Shown here piece by piece: positions 9,690 to 21,502 of a DNA stretch of 64,000 nucleotides (positions are counted from its first letter, which is position 1; every line of letters begins with the position of its first letter). Source of the DNA: Orobanche coerulescens (taxonomy: Eukaryota; Streptophyta; Magnoliopsida; Lamiales; Orobanchaceae); contig CM065802.1 in the NCBI GenBank assembly GCA_033398695.1, positions 149,592,096 to 149,656,095 of the forward strand. The letters run 5' to 3'. Below the pieces are notes generated by a model. The model saw only the letters and a list, made by a program, of their open reading frames with translations, did no database searches and had not been told where the DNA came from. The translations under genes and the position numbers were made by a program.

Positions 9690-12600
9690 ATGGTATCTTC
9701 ACAGACTTCCTCTCTCTCTCAAGAAGACCTCAAACATCATTGACAGACGGATCTTTACTAGATCTATAGTTGTTGAACGTGTTCGTTCTGAAGGAGACGA
9801 TGTCGAATCCATGGAGTTTGTCGTTTTTAGGATTCGTCAACAAGGCCTCTATCGCCTTGGGAGTCACACCACTGAGCGTTACGATGCTCAAATGGTTGAG
9901 GAATTTGACCTCAACGCTTCTGTCCATTTCTTCTCTCTTGCTCAGGGAGGAAACGTCGCCGACATCACTGCTGTCATTCGTGGAGTGGAGATCCGCATTG
10001 ACCAAGAACTGCTGAAGAGTCTTTACAGGCTACCTGCTGATGGCCTTTCCATGGAGGAACTTGAGACCTTTGGGTCCCAAGAAATCCTAACCAGATACTA
10101 TGGCTTATTCACCGGTTCAGCATCGGTTGAAATGGTTCATACTTCATGCCACAAGAAACATTTTTGTCTTCCTTTTGTTTACTTACACGATTTTTATTGT
10201 CGTGTAATTGAAAATAGAACAGGTGCATTCGAAATGTGCACCAATTTGAGGTTCAGGATGATGGTCACCATCATGACCGGCAAAAAGGTCAACTGGGGCC
10301 AGATTATTCTCAAAAGACTGTAGGAAGAAGTATCCAAACCTGCCTCTCAAAAGAAGTCCTTTGGTTTATTTCTTAATTATATTCTGACAAAATGCGGTGT
10401 TCCGCAAGCCAAAGAAGCGAAGAAAATAAACTCTCGGATATACATTGGAAGCATCAGGCCCTCTGTTTTTAACAAAGAACCCCTGATTGTGAATAGAACT
10501 TTTGTCCGAACTTTGCCCCTTTTTGCTGATCCAAGGGACGTGTCTTCGAAGTCAAGAAGCAAGGAGACCTCGATGAAAAGGAAGAGATCTCACAGCAAAA
10601 CTCCCATTACTGGTGAGAAGCCAAAAAGGAAGCTAAGGAAGCTTTCGAAATCAAAAACAGTGGCCCAACTCTCTGTATCGAGCCCCCAGGGCGCAACCCC
10701 TGCGGAAGAGATGCCTGCTACTGTCGAGACAGTAGATCCCGAGCCTTTGGTGGCTACGACGAATATACAGACATCTGCCAACTTAAAAGACTCTGGCGAG
10801 TCGGCTGCCTCTTTGGAGCCAATAGCCACATATCCTATACGGGATTCCACACGCGCAGGATCCATCTCCCCTCAGGGTACCAACCCCTGTAAGGGATCCC
10901 TCTCCAATACAGGAACCCACACCTGTAGTGGAACCTTTGCATACAGCGGACCCATGCGCTGTACGCAGCCCTACCCGGACACCATAATTAACAAAACATT
11001 GCTTTCTATGCAAATCGAGCAGGCACATGAATGTTTTGTCCAATGGAAAGCTTACAGGCTTGCTCCGTACAACACCTTGTATAATTGGAGCGAATGGAGC
11101 GAAGAAGAAAGGTTTATTTTGGAAGTGACGGACTCTCAAAGTGTTGAAGTCCTGATCCAATGGGATAGCCTTTGCTTTAAGGAGTTGATATCAAGCCACC
11201 TCATGGACAAAGCCGACGCCCGCAAGAATGGAAAATCGAAATCTACTGACTCAGCTCCCCAAAGTCCTAAATCTGATCATGACTCGGACGACGCCGCCGC
11301 CTTCCAAGCAGGTCTGAGAATGAGTCGTGAGGAAACTCAACACCAACCGGACCAAGGGACCTCAAACCAACAACAATCTCCTCCCCATTCACTAGATAAT
11401 ATTCAAGACAGCGAGGATTCAGTCCCTCCTGTTGCGGAGGAACAACCAATCACTCAACAGGCACCCAAGCCTGTCGCCACCGACGACCAGACCCACGCCA
11501 TCCCGCACGAGGAATCAGTCCCTCTGCCGGAGCAGGGGGACGCTAAGAGACAGTAGGAGAATTCAGTCCCTCCTGTATCTATGTCTACAGAAACCATTCT
11601 AGAACAGGAAGATACAACCACCCCTGTTGCCGAGCCCACATCAGATGCTCCCGCACCTTCAACTGTATTGGAATCTGACGATGGTATCACACCTGAGGAT
11701 ATCCAACTCGAGTCACACACCCATGTGAACTTGAGACAGCTGAACGGAGCTGAAGATTTTGCCCAGCCCAACTCTCCCCGAACCGTAGACAAGAAAGAGC
11801 AACTGCATGCTCTTGACCGACAAATCGTTTTCCTGCAGGATGCCATTAATTCCCTGCATGCTGTTGAAAAGGAGATTAATTGGTTACATCAGTCTGCCAT
11901 TGAAGAAATAACCGGTATGAGGCACGAAGTCTCAAAAGTGGACGAAGCCTTCCGCATCTTGCCCACCGTCTTCAAACAGGCACTCAACTAACTCCAACAG
12001 CGCCAGGAAGAGATCCTGAAGGCAGAACAAGTCAAGCTTCGTGTTTCTGAGGCCAAGACAGCATCCACTTTTATTGAATCCGGTTCCCAGCTTCTAGCAC
12101 ATGACAAAAAGATTCAAGATATGTCGCAAGTGCTGAATTCCCTAGTTGATAAAATGTCATGTTTTGAGACTAAACAGGACGATGCCTTGAAAATTCTCGA
12201 ATGTCTTGATGAGAAGGTCTCTTACCTTGATGACGCCAAAACGGGGGAAGATGCTAGAGAAGCTACGAGGAGATTAAGGCTCGGCCAAGAGAAGGAGATG
12301 GAAGCTATATTTGGAGACAGCATTACTGCTGAAATTTCTCGATTATCATATCCTACTCACAATGTTAGGATACAGGGAGATCATCCAGAATTTCACGACC
12401 CTAATTTTTCGTGGAAAAACCTCGTGCAGAAGCCGCAAGCAATAAACCTCCCGGCCAACCGACGGCCAACTGCCGACGAGATAAAGAATTGGAGGAAGAA
12501 TGAACTGTTAAGATACTTCGTAGTTCTTATCAGGGAATCCTCCATATCCAATAGTTGTAAGACTGTGCAGGAATCCGCCACGGAATTCAAAAAGAGGTTG

Positions 12601-12756
12601 GACAAAGGAACGCTCCCCCTACAGCAAAAGATGAAATCCAAGGATAGGCAAGGAGATTTGGTTACCCACCCAGAAGATTGGATCCTGGTGTTCGATAAAT
12701 CTTATGAAGGTCAAGCCATCTATCTAAATCGAAACAGGAATGCACTACAAAATTGA
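9690..12756 (+). pseudogene. Element B accessory gene: plant-transposon-type domain plus coiled coil
   Basis: From about 9730 to 12756 one frame runs for about 1,000 codons, broken only by stops at 10321-10323, 11554-11556 and 11989-11991. The likely ATG (9690) is out of phase by an amount that fits loss of one CT unit in the TC run at 9711-9720. The N-terminal 250 residues (G-V-E-I-R-I, L-P-A-D-G, later T-G-K-K-V-N-W-G-Q-I-I) resemble in pattern the 'putative plant transposon protein' family (Pfam PF20167, from memory). A Ser/Pro-rich region, a conserved block at 11005-11205 (N-W-S-E-W-S-E-E-E, then Q-W-D), an acidic linker, a coiled coil at about 11780-12330 and a conserved C-terminus at 12390-12690 follow. 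The position after RNase H matches the extra 'env-like' frame of Sireviruses, but I see no signal peptide or membrane segment. The role is unknown. Element C has a diverged homologue. Confidence 0.7.
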
Positions 12757-13305
12757 TGGAAGGAACCAAGAACGACCCTAGAAGGCCTTGGAGGCATTAT
12801 GATTATAGGAGCTAGATTCCTTCCTGTATTCTTATTTCTTTTTTAGACAGCAAAATCTTGTATGCTTGCTATACATTGTAAACTTTTCCATACATCAATA
12901 AAATATTTTTCTGTCCTGAAAGATTATAACTCGTAATCTACTGTGTTCCTGTATGATTATAAAATTCAATTCATTTGCTGAAATCAAATAAGTATGAAAA
13001 CTTGTTAAGCTATAAGAACTTGTCTGCGAACAGTTCATAGATTAAGTTGTATTTATCTAGATTACACTGTAAGATTGTGCCTGCGCGCCAATCATAAATT
13101 TAAAGATGTAATACTCTTTTTTTAAAAATTGAACTCGCCTACGAGTAGTTCTTAGTGTTAGACTAATTGCTGAAGGCCAGAATAGTCGACAAAAGACCAA
13201 GAAGTTTGCCCTCCTGTAAGACGTTTCATTAGGTGTCAAGGTTTTGGCATCATCAAGAATTTTTGGAAAACATCAAAAGGATTTAAGGAGACTTGGAAAA
13301 TTATC
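12757..13305 (+). other. Element B 3' untranslated region
   Basis: AT-rich noncoding sequence with an AATAAA-type signal near 12898 (CATCAATAAAATA) that could end the accessory mRNA. The block at about 13065-13110 (CTGTAAGATTGTGC and following) recurs in element C near 17845-17895, so the 3' UTR is shared family sequence. No reading frame is supported. Confidence 0.55.
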
Positions 13306-13319
13306 AAAAAGGGGGAAAT
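13306..13319 (+). other. Element B polypurine tract
   Basis: AAAAAGGGGGAAAT sits directly in front of the 3' LTR start TGTTGG at 13320. It is the plus-strand primer site for cDNA synthesis. Element C has AAAAAGGGAAAAT in the same place (18021-18033). Confidence 0.85.
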
Positions 13320-14586
13320 TGTTGGTATAAAACAACCCTGTATCGAAGTTTTGATAAAGTGACAAGCCAGCATACATCAAGCAGCTGTATCAAAAGACGA
13401 TCGAAGTTGTCAATCCTGTATCGAAGACTTCTCATAATGCCAGCATACAGCGAAAGTATAAAGTGTCTTCATACAAGCCTTCACGTTGCCATTATACAGC
13501 AACAGAGTCTAAAAGCGCCAAGTATGGAAGCTATCTCTTCATACAACAATATTCCATACAACGACTACTCCAGTATACCCTATAGCATAAATGGATACAA
13601 CATTCAAGTTATAAAGTATTGAGATCTTTAATACCTATCGAAACAGGACTGAAGACCATTTGAAAAGGAATCTTTGTCATTCGCTAAAGTCAAAGTCCCG
13701 TTTGAAAAGAAGTATTTAAATACCAAAAGGATAAAGTATTTAAATACTAAAACCGACAGAGATCTTCAAACAATGCAAAATCCGGATCTTGGTCTATACA
13801 AGTCAACCATCCAGTTGTAACAGACTTTTGCTCAACGGATCTTTCTCAATGGATCTATTCAGAGGCTATATATATCCCAGAGTTTAAAGATCAGTTACAA
13901 CAAGCATTTACATGAAAATAAGACGAACTGCCCAACGATATAGACATGAATATATACATGTGAGCAAACATATTTCTTCATGCATACTGCCTATTCTAAG
14001 AGAAGAAATATACAAGTGCTCAACCTTGAATAACACATCATCAGCTCAAAGCTCAAGAAAGTCAAGCTGTTGTTCAACCAGTGATCTTACATTGAAGAAA
14101 ACAATCAGCCCTGTGTGGACTGAGAAAGCCTTGCTTTTCCTGAACTGTGTGTGACGAATCTGCATTGAAGAGACAAAGCTTCGGAACTGTGTGTGAAGAA
14201 GTTAGTCAAGTGAAAGCTTTGACCAATCTGTGTGAACGGTTGAAAGCTACGATCTTTTTATCAATCTGTGTGAACAATACATTGATAGGTTTGATTATAA
14301 ATACGTAGTTGTGTACGCTGTATTTATAATAAACTTTTACTCATGTGTGGAGGACCAGCGGACGTAGAGGGGTTTACCTCGAACCACTTTAATTACTGTG
14401 TCAATTACCTTCCGCATTTACTGTTTTAATAACTGTGATTATTTTAAGTATACACTGCATACCGAGTTGCTGTATTTACAGCAACTTACTTTTACAAGAC
14501 TTCCGCTATGCACTCTAACTTGAAAAACGTACAGTTTGTTGCTTAAACACTTTCCAAGCTGTATTCTGTATACTTAGTGGCCAACA
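13320..14586 (+). repeat. Element B 3' LTR (1,267 bp)
   Basis: It begins TGTTGG after the polypurine tract and ends CCAACA, giving the TG...CA ends of an LTR. A TATA box (GCTATATATATCCC) is at 13865-13878. Repeated CTGTGTGAA boxes occur at about 14140-14280. The last 31 bp equal the 5' remnant at 3261-3291 apart from one base. The solo LTR at 40475-41713 (minus) and the truncated LTR at 18034-18918 belong to the same family. Confidence 0.9.
13712..13747. promoter_or_regulatory. Paired AT-rich palindromes in the element B LTR
   Basis: GTATTTAAATAC occurs at 13712-13723 and again at 13736-13747, 24 bp apart, about 120 bp upstream of the LTR TATA box. The related solo LTR keeps the pair, slightly mutated, at 41362 and 41386, again 24 bp apart. 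Position and conservation suggest a U3 regulatory element; no factor is known to me. Confidence 0.5.
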
Positions 14587-14996
14587 TAAGGAGTTACAAC
14601 GGCCATGAATTTTCACTGGTTGAAAGCTGTTGTAACTAAATTCATTGTAACACGATTTCATTGGTTGAAAGTTGTAGTGAATTTATCTCCAACTGGTTTA
14701 GATAGAAGTGGACTAGTAATAGATTACCCCACCTATGAAACAACTATAACTGCTGTGTGATTTATTATCTTTATCATCATACTTAACTGTTGCATTCATC
14801 CTAACTATTGCAGTAAAAGTTAGTTGTCTTCCGCAAAATGATTTTATAGCTGATAAACTAAACTGCACGAATCTCAGTCGAGTTAACTTAGATACACTAA
14901 ATCTCAACCTAGAGTTTTCAAGGAGTTATTTTGGAAAAGATTTTATAAGTCTTTTCACCCCCTCTAAACTTATACCTGATGTACTTGTGACCAACA
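14587..14996 (+). repeat. Element A 3' LTR, distal part
   Basis: Directly after B's 3' LTR comes sequence alike to the end of the H-type LTR (compare GAGTTACAAC and GCTGTTGTAACT near 42600-42655). It runs to a terminus at 14996 ending CCAACA. It fits as the distal part of the LTR into which B inserted, most simply A's own 3' LTR. After 14996 the sequence changes to element C. Confidence 0.65.
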
Positions 14997-15149
14997 CTTA
15001 CTAGTTGTAGCATCCAACAATTGCCTACAGCCAAGAAGATTTTGGGTGGCTCCAAACCAACCCTGTACAATAAAGCCACACCCATCACCAAAAGGAATGT
15101 TCTAAATTCTATACCAATGTCGAGTGATCCGATGTCAATGATCATTCTT

Positions 15150-17470
15150 CAAAGGCCAAAGTTGGGGACAACGACAAGAAAAGTGGTCTGTTAGCAAGAA
15201 AGGGTAATTCCCGACTGCAACTCTCCCTCGGCTATCTGAGAAGAATAAAAGGCAGAAGACTAAAGAGCCTTTAAAGTCGGAGGCTGTTCCTACAGCACCT
15301 CAGCCGACTTCAGCGATTACTGAGGCAGTTCTTTCTACTGCAGTAGTCCACCCACAAGAAGCCACTCTTATGGAAGAAACACTGGCTGCTATGACAGATG
15401 ACCAGGTGTTTATGATGCTAGATGAAGTAAGTGATTTGGCTGACCCTATGGAGCCAACAACCACTTCTCCTCACAGGTCCCCCACCCTTGTGAGGAGCCC
15501 CTCTCCCAACAGGGCACACCACCTTGTCAGGGATCAATCTCCTTAACAGGTTCCCATACCTAAAGAGGATGCCAACCGAGCACTAGAACCCTCTAATGTT
15601 CGGAGTCCCTCCCCCTTAGAAATCATCAAACAAACTGTCCTCTAAGTGCAGGTCGATGAAGCAATCGAATGCTTCAGAAAATAAAAGAATTGCAGGGTCA
15701 CCCCATATGACACCCTTTTCAACTGCAAAGAATGGAAGGACGAGGACGTGTTTGTGATGGAGGTTACCGACACCCAGAAAGTCGAAGTCCTGATCAGATG
15801 GGATGAACCCTTTTGCCACGAGCTAATCACCAAATATTGCATGGAAAGGGATAAGGCTAAACTGAGGCAAAAAAACCATCCCCAGACGGTACTGGAGCTC
15901 AAGTCACCACTCTGATCCAGAATTTGATGGGGACAATGAGGCCCTAAAGTCTGGGATACGGATGATCCGTGAAGAGGCCTGAGAAAAAGAGTTTGCCAAA
16001 ATACAGGTCGCCTAGGGCTAGGGGACATCCAGTCAAACCTCTAAAAAGTCTAAGCCCCGAATCCTGCAGAATGAAGCGGCCTAGGGTGATAACCTACAGG
16101 AGGAATCTGTCCCTCCTATAACTGAAGAAACTGTAGCATCTCCCGCCAATGATTAATCAGTCCCTCCGACCGAGGAGGACGCAACCAGCATCGTCCGACA
16201 GGAGGATTAAGTCTCTCTAAAGGAAGGCGAAAGCTGAGAGTTATCTGGAGGAATTAGTCCCTTCTGTTCAACAGACTACACACACCAAACCGAGGCAGGA
16301 GGAATTAGTCATTTCTGCCTCCCAGACAGTAAATCAGGGCGTACCGACAAAGATTCCAAACACCAAGCAGGTAGTCCCTCCTATTCAAATAGGTTCACCT
16401 TCTGAACCAGATGAGGATTTTTTACCTGATGACAGCCCGAAGAAGCCTAGACACAACATAGTCATCGAAAAGGTAGGATAGCCCTTAGACTCTCCAATTG
16501 CTCATCCTCACTCCCCTCTTACCAAATATAAAATCGAGTAATTATAATGCATCGATTGCCAAATTATAATCCTACATGATGTTGTCAAAACACTGTATGA
16601 TATCAGGAAAGAACTCGACTAGATGCGAGGAACGCACTTGATGAATTCAGTAGACTCAAATGAGTTGTGCAGGAGGTTGGGAAAGCCTTCAGGATTATGC
16701 CTAATGCCTTATGGCAGGCCATGAACCAGCTCCAATAGTACCAGGCGCCTATCCTCAAGCAAGATCAAGAGAAGATGTGAGTTGCCAAAGCTAAAATGGT
16801 CACCTCCCTCGAATGCACCGGGTCAATATCCATGATCAGAAGATTGATGAACTAAATATAGTGGTCGCAAGTATTGTGGACTCGGTGAAGGATCTTCATA
16901 ATAAGTACGCTGGATCTATGGATATTCTCCGGGATATTCATAGTAAAATCACTGAGCTTGATAATACCAAAAATGGGGAAGAGGCTCGGGAAGCTGGAAG
17001 GAGATGGAGGTTGGAGAGAGAGAATGATATGGAAGCACTACTTGATGACAGTGTAGCTACTGCAATTGGGAGACAGGTCGGACCCGGGCCAGGTCAAGGA
17101 GCTACAGGGTATAAGATGATTGGTTCTCGTCCTGAGTTCTAGGATCTGAATTTCCCATGGAAGAGTACAATTCAGAAGCCTGGTGAGATTCCCCTTCCTA
17201 CGGACAGGCAGTCGAAATTAGAGAAACTGAAGGCATGGAAAATTAATGAACTGATGAGATACTTCTGTATTCTCATCATGGAGTCCACCATGTTCAACAA
17301 ATTCAAGACGCTGGATAAAGCTGCTAAGGAATTCTCAAGACTTCTGGAAGAAAAAAAGCTTCCATTACAACTGAAGCTAGAGTTGAGACATCAAAGGGTG
17401 AATGGATAACTCATCCAGAAGACAAGATTCTCGCCTTTGATGTGACCCCAAAAAAGGAAACATATACAAG
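15150..17470 (+). pseudogene. Element C accessory gene, many stops
   Basis: This is the homologue of B's accessory gene. At about 15650-15835 the frame reads E-A-I-E-C-F-R, T-P-Y-D-T-L-F-N-C-K-E-W and V-E-V-L-I-R-W-D, matching B's block at 11005-11205. At 16813-17142 it reads N-G-E-E-A-R-E-A-G-R-R-W-R-L, matching the end of B's coiled coil near 12240-12300. At 17150-17450 the W-K-x-N-E-L-M-R-Y-F C-terminal block matches B's 12490-12520. The N-terminal domain is poorly preserved at the left edge. At least ten in-frame stops and shifts make it a pseudogene. Confidence 0.7.
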
Positions 17471-18033
17471 GACTGTCTGTTGGAGAGAAACATCAAAAGG
17501 CAGAGATTCGTTAGTGAAATCATGGAGAGGAATCGATAATAATCCTTCCAAGAAGTCTTTCAGACAACAACATTATAGAAGATAATCATATATGTTGTAC
17601 CTTTAATATTTATTTTCCTCCCATTGTAAATTTCAAGTCTATAAGCACTATAATCTATTTGTTTTTATCAATAAAATTTTGATTTACCTCAAAAGATTAC
17701 AACTCACAATCTTCATTTATAATATGATTGCGATACATATTTAAAATTTTGCTAAATATAAAACTTACAAAGTCTAAAAAGCTATAGGAACTTATATGTG
17801 AACAGTTTATAGATTAAGTTTTATTCAGATAGACTATTTGTTGTAAGATTGTGCTTACAAGGCAATCATAATTTAAGTTGTAATACATTTAATCTTGCAG
17901 GATTTAAAATTTATAACTTGCCTACGAGCAGTTCAAATTTTAATCTAAGTCTCGAAGATCAGACCATTCGACAGAAGACTTGAAGACAACCTTATGTTTT
18001 TAAGAGATTTTGGCATTATCAAAAAGGGAAAAT
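17471..18033 (+). other. Element C 3' untranslated region and polypurine tract
   Basis: AT-rich noncoding sequence collinear with B's 12757-13319: CTCCCATTGTAAA near 17620, ATCAATAAAATTTTG near 17668, and GTAAGATTGTGC near 17842. It ends in the tract AAAAAGGGAAAAT at 18021-18033, next to the LTR start. Confidence 0.65.
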
Positions 18034-18918
18034 TGTTGGGAAAATTTAATACCCCCAAGTGTTTTAATAAATGCTTCCTATAGCCTGTCCCTATAGCGAA
18101 CTTCATACAACGCCCAAAAGATGTCTCCTACGGCCAAATGAAGGTTCCAACGTACAACAATAAGACTGTTGGCTACAACAAAAAAGCAGTAGGTGTTGTA
18201 CTTAGGAAAAGTAAAACACAATCCAGCAGGATCTAGACTTAGACCTTTAAACTGCTGTGTGATAAATCTTTCTTAATTCACAAAATATTCACGATTTCAA
18301 AGAAGCATTTAATGCTGACAGGACAAAATTTAGTGCGGCCGAAAAGGCCGTGGACTGAAGAGCATTTAATGTTGATAAAAAAGAATGTCTGAAGCATTAA
18401 ATACGAATATATTGAATTCAAACATTATGAAAGCCACCAATCTAATATATCCACACCTCACCAAGCGGTCAACGGCTACATTTGTAATGAGTCTATTTCC
18501 AAGGTTATAAATAACCCAAGAAATAGGACATTGCTCACTTACTGATTGATCAAGAATCCAAAGCATTCATTATCTAAGAGCAATATATTTCTCCAATCAT
18601 ATATTGTGTATCCTTGATTGAAGAATTACTAAGTTCTAAACAAGAACAACACACTACAATGAAGGCATACAAAGCCTACAGCTGCTGTTATGACTATTGT
18701 GAATCAAAACCTTAATGTTGAGACTATTAGCCCTGTGCAGACTAAGTTGAACTAATCTGACCTGTGTGGGAAGGAGAGAATTCAAAGACGAAGCTTCAGT
18801 ATATGTGGTAAGAAGCAAGATAAGGAAGCCTGCAGCCGATCTGTGTGAACGGGTCAAGCTACACTTGGCTGTATCAATCTGTGTGAATGATACATCGACC
18901 GATTTAACTAAATATTAA
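18034..18918 (+). repeat. Element C 3' LTR, truncated
   Basis: It starts TGTTGGGAAAA after the polypurine tract and contains the family's CTGTGTGAA boxes at about 18760-18890. It then stops being alignable to B's LTR at about 18910, before the terminal 280 bp that should end in CCAACA. What follows belongs to another LTR. Confidence 0.7.
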
Positions 18919-20394
18919 TTATTGTGATTTAAGTATTAGACATCATGTTTAAGGTGTCTATGATGTTCTTGAGTTAATTAAAATAATATAGAATGATATT
19001 ATCACAATTGATGACGACTTGGATAAGTGTTCTTGGTAATTCTTGTAATTGAGTAGTTTGATCAATTCATGATGAATCGAGGGTATCCATTACGTTGAAT
19101 TCGGTATCGATATCATGTAATTACATTATTGAATGAATTGTATCTCTTTCAGGGTTGTTCGGGTGATTGACTAAGTCTGTTCGTTCATCTATTTATTTGT
19201 TCGTATAGCTAGAGGACTTTTTGATCGTGCATGAGCATTTATTTTGTCTCCGATATTGAGGCAAGTGAATTTTTGCATGCTTATGATGATAATATATCTT
19301 ATATATCTTGCACATTTTATGTACGTTTATGTTTTGTGAATTTCAACCATAATGATGTTGTTGTTGATCGTGTCTATCATTAATCGAGGAACAGTGGTTC
19401 CTGAACTTACTGATACTATCATTGCACTTTACTGAGTTATTGGTCGTTGTTGGACTCGTATTTCCTTCATCGAGTCGTTTGATCCCTTGTTGTGAATTGT
19501 TAAGTCATTATTGAATACCGATGTCACTTTTGTTATCATGGCATTCCGGGTCATAGTGTCGTGCGATTGATATGTGTTGGATTTTCATGTCGGGCACATA
19601 TAGTCAGGTGTTGTTAGTTGCCTCACATTTGAATTTGCACTCGAGCGGGTTGATATCGTGAGACTGATTAGGTACATTATCACACATTTGTTCGGGGTTC
19701 CGCATACGTCAATGATATGTGCATGGAGACATTTTACATCCTGGGCGTAGTGTGGTGATATCCTTTGAGTCATAATTGTAGTTGACATACAACATGCTTG
19801 ATTGCGTATTTTTTCAAGGGGAATGGGTTATACTCTGGTCGATTCACATGTGATCGCATGTATTCGATGATGTGAGATTATAATCGAACTTGGGTTTATA
19901 CAACATGTATGATTGTGTATATTCCCATTTGAAATGATGATTTTTGGTTCATACAGAATGTATGATTGCGTTTGTTCGATATATTGACATTTAATATTTG
20001 TGTAACTGACCCTGTAGTTTTGGGCGAAATATGTTGTTTTCATCATATTTTAGGTGGCTAAGACACATGAAGGACAAGGTGACGGCGAATAGTCTCAAGG
20101 ATACTAGTCAATGGACCATGTTTTCTTACTTTTACATGTGTTTTTTTCCTTTCCGCTGCATTTTTATTCTCCTATATTGGTATTGGTTCGATATATCCAT
20201 CTTCATATGGAATATACTTGTATTTTGTTCATCTTGGATTGATTGACGCATGCTAGCCATAATGTATAAACTCCTCATTAGAGTAATATGGTTTAGTACT
20301 ACAATTATATTATCTTGATTATTATACTGTGATAAGCCTGGTGGACCCCATCACGGAACTAATTGCACTGTAATATTATCGTTTTGGGGTGTCA
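18919..20394 (+). repeat. LTR P: partial gypsy-type LTR, plus orientation
   Basis: The right end reads GGGGTGTCACA at 20394, preceded by CCTGGTGGACCCCATCACGG. This is the reverse complement of the conserved block found just inside the starts (plus coordinates) of LTRs G, I and K, so P is an LTR of this class in plus orientation. Loose repeats of CATGYWTGATTGYGTAT type occur at 19790-19970. The left end is not found; C's LTR abuts. No primer site follows the right end, where D's broken integrase begins, so P is probably a 3' or solo LTR. Confidence 0.5.
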
Positions 20395-20980
20395 CATTAT
20401 GTACTACAGACAACTCTGGTGGGAAATCCAACCGATAAGCTAGATCACGAACACTTCCCAAAATTCCAAATGGTCCGATATATCGAAGTTGTAGCTTCCC
20501 CTTATTACCAAATCATATCACTCGTTTCATTAATGCCATTCAAGATTAACTTCTCATTAGTCTCGAACTGAATATATTTTCTTCGCTTATATACATAAGA
20601 TTTCTGCTGTTCTTGAGCATCCTTAATTCTACTCTTAATCTCGGCTTCCTTTTCTATAGTCTGCCCAATCAACTCCGGACCCAAAATATTTTCTTCCCTT
20701 ACTGACTCCAATAGAGGGGGAATCGATATTTTTTTCCGTATAACACCTCATATGGAGTCATTTGGATGGTTGATTGATAACTGTTTTTATAGGCGAACTC
20801 TACTAACGGAAAAATATTTTCCCAATTTTCGCCAGTATCAAGAACACACGCCCCAGCAAATGTTCAAGCATTTTTATAGTCGCTCGGATTGACGATCAGT
20901 CTTCGGATGGTATGCGGTACTAAAATTCAATTTAGTACCCAAGGTACTCTAGAGACTTCTCTAAAACTTTGACGTAATAG
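20395..20980 (-). pseudogene. Element D integrase, core end and C-terminal region
   Basis: The minus strand from 20980 reads T-S-K-F, then L-G-T-K-L-N-F-S-T-A-Y-H-P and Q-S-E-R (Glu of D-D-E), the M-T-P-Y-E-V motif, the R-I-K-D-A-Q-E-Q-Q-K-S-Y helix at 20505-20711, and the GPY/F module as R-Y-I-G-P-F near 20465-20480. It ends at V-H-N-V, next to LTR P. Several stops lie within. The part before T-S-K-F is on the far side of the Cassandra insertion. Confidence 0.8.
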
Positions 20981-21088
20981 TGACATCTCACATCGACTAG
21001 CGGAGAGGGGGCAAAGTTCCTTAAATGTGCATGCCTGCGTCCAAATAGCATGAGGCCTTTTCAGAGCTCACTGGATTCGAGAATATAA

Positions 21089-21152
21089 GAACGTCGAAAT
21101 TAAGTGTGCTCAGGCTGGGAGCAATCTCATGACGGGTGACCTCCTGGAAAGT
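21089..21152 (+). ncRNA. 5S rRNA-like block in Cassandra LTR 1, decayed
   Basis: This aligns with the 3' half of plant 5S rRNA. The box A region reads AAATTAAGTGTGCT where 5S has CAGTTAAGCGTGCT, and box C reads GACGGGTGACCTCCTGGAAAG with three changes. The internal Pol III promoter is therefore worn compared with the second LTR. Confidence 0.8.
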
Positions 21153-21438
21153 TGCTCGTGGGATCCCAAAAATAAAATCACGAGGGCCAGCTCAGAGGAG
21201 AGTGTCTAAAGGGGAAAACATCATGCTATGACGGAACGGTCTTATGATCTGACATTTTGGTGTCAGAGCCACTATGCCGTATGGTGCAAGTTTGTCGACG
21301 AGGACGTTGGGCCCCTGAGGGGGTGGATAGTGATATCCCACATCGACTTGCGGAGAGGGGGAAAAGTGCCTTATATGTGCATTACCGCCTCCAAATAACA
21401 TGAGGCCTTTCTAGAGTTCACTGGCTACGGGGGGATAG

Positions 21439-21502
21439 GAACTCCGAAGTTAAGCGTGCTCAGGCTAGGAGCAATATCAGGATGGGTGACCTCCTGGGAA
21501 GT
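21439..21502 (+). ncRNA. 5S rRNA-like block in Cassandra LTR 2, well kept
   Basis: AAGTTAAGCGTGCT (box A region, 21446-21460) and GGATGGGTGACCTCCTGGG (box C region, about 21480-21498) are practically those of plant 5S rRNA. The 5' half of 5S is not recognisable, so this is not a functional ribosomal gene but the retrotransposon-borne copy. Confidence 0.85.

Larger units (their letters stand above)
3261..14586 (+). mobile_element. Element B: Ty1/copia (Sirevirus-like) with a large accessory gene
   Basis: In order: a 31-bp remnant of the 5' LTR, a primer site, gag with a CCHC knuckle, protease, integrase, RT, RNase H, a leader with repeated purine tracts and a TATA box, a gene of about 1,000 codons, a polypurine tract and a full 1,267-bp 3' LTR. 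The order PR-IN-RT-RH makes it Ty1/copia; the long gag and the extra downstream gene fit the Sirevirus group. The 3' LTR is followed by the rest of a different LTR (14587-14996), so B seems to have inserted in element A's LTR. A deletion then removed nearly all of B's 5' LTR together with A's pol. Confidence 0.9.
14997..18918 (+). mobile_element. Element C: 3' part of a B-related copia element
   Basis: It begins inside the accessory gene, continues through a B-like 3' UTR and polypurine tract (18021-18033) into a 3' LTR starting at 18034, and breaks off inside that LTR near 18918. Homology to B is clear at protein level but far from identical, so C is an older or different subfamily. A's LTR end at 14996 abuts it, so A probably inserted into C, with C's gag-pol lying left of the window. 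Confidence 0.75.

Noticed and set aside
9598..12756. Envelope protein of a retrovirus-like copia element
   Set aside because: The position fits the so-called env-like frame, but there is no signal peptide, transmembrane helix or cleavage site visible.
21439..21502. Genuine 5S rRNA gene
   Set aside because: Only the 3' half of 5S is present, in both terminal repeats of a Cassandra element with primer site.
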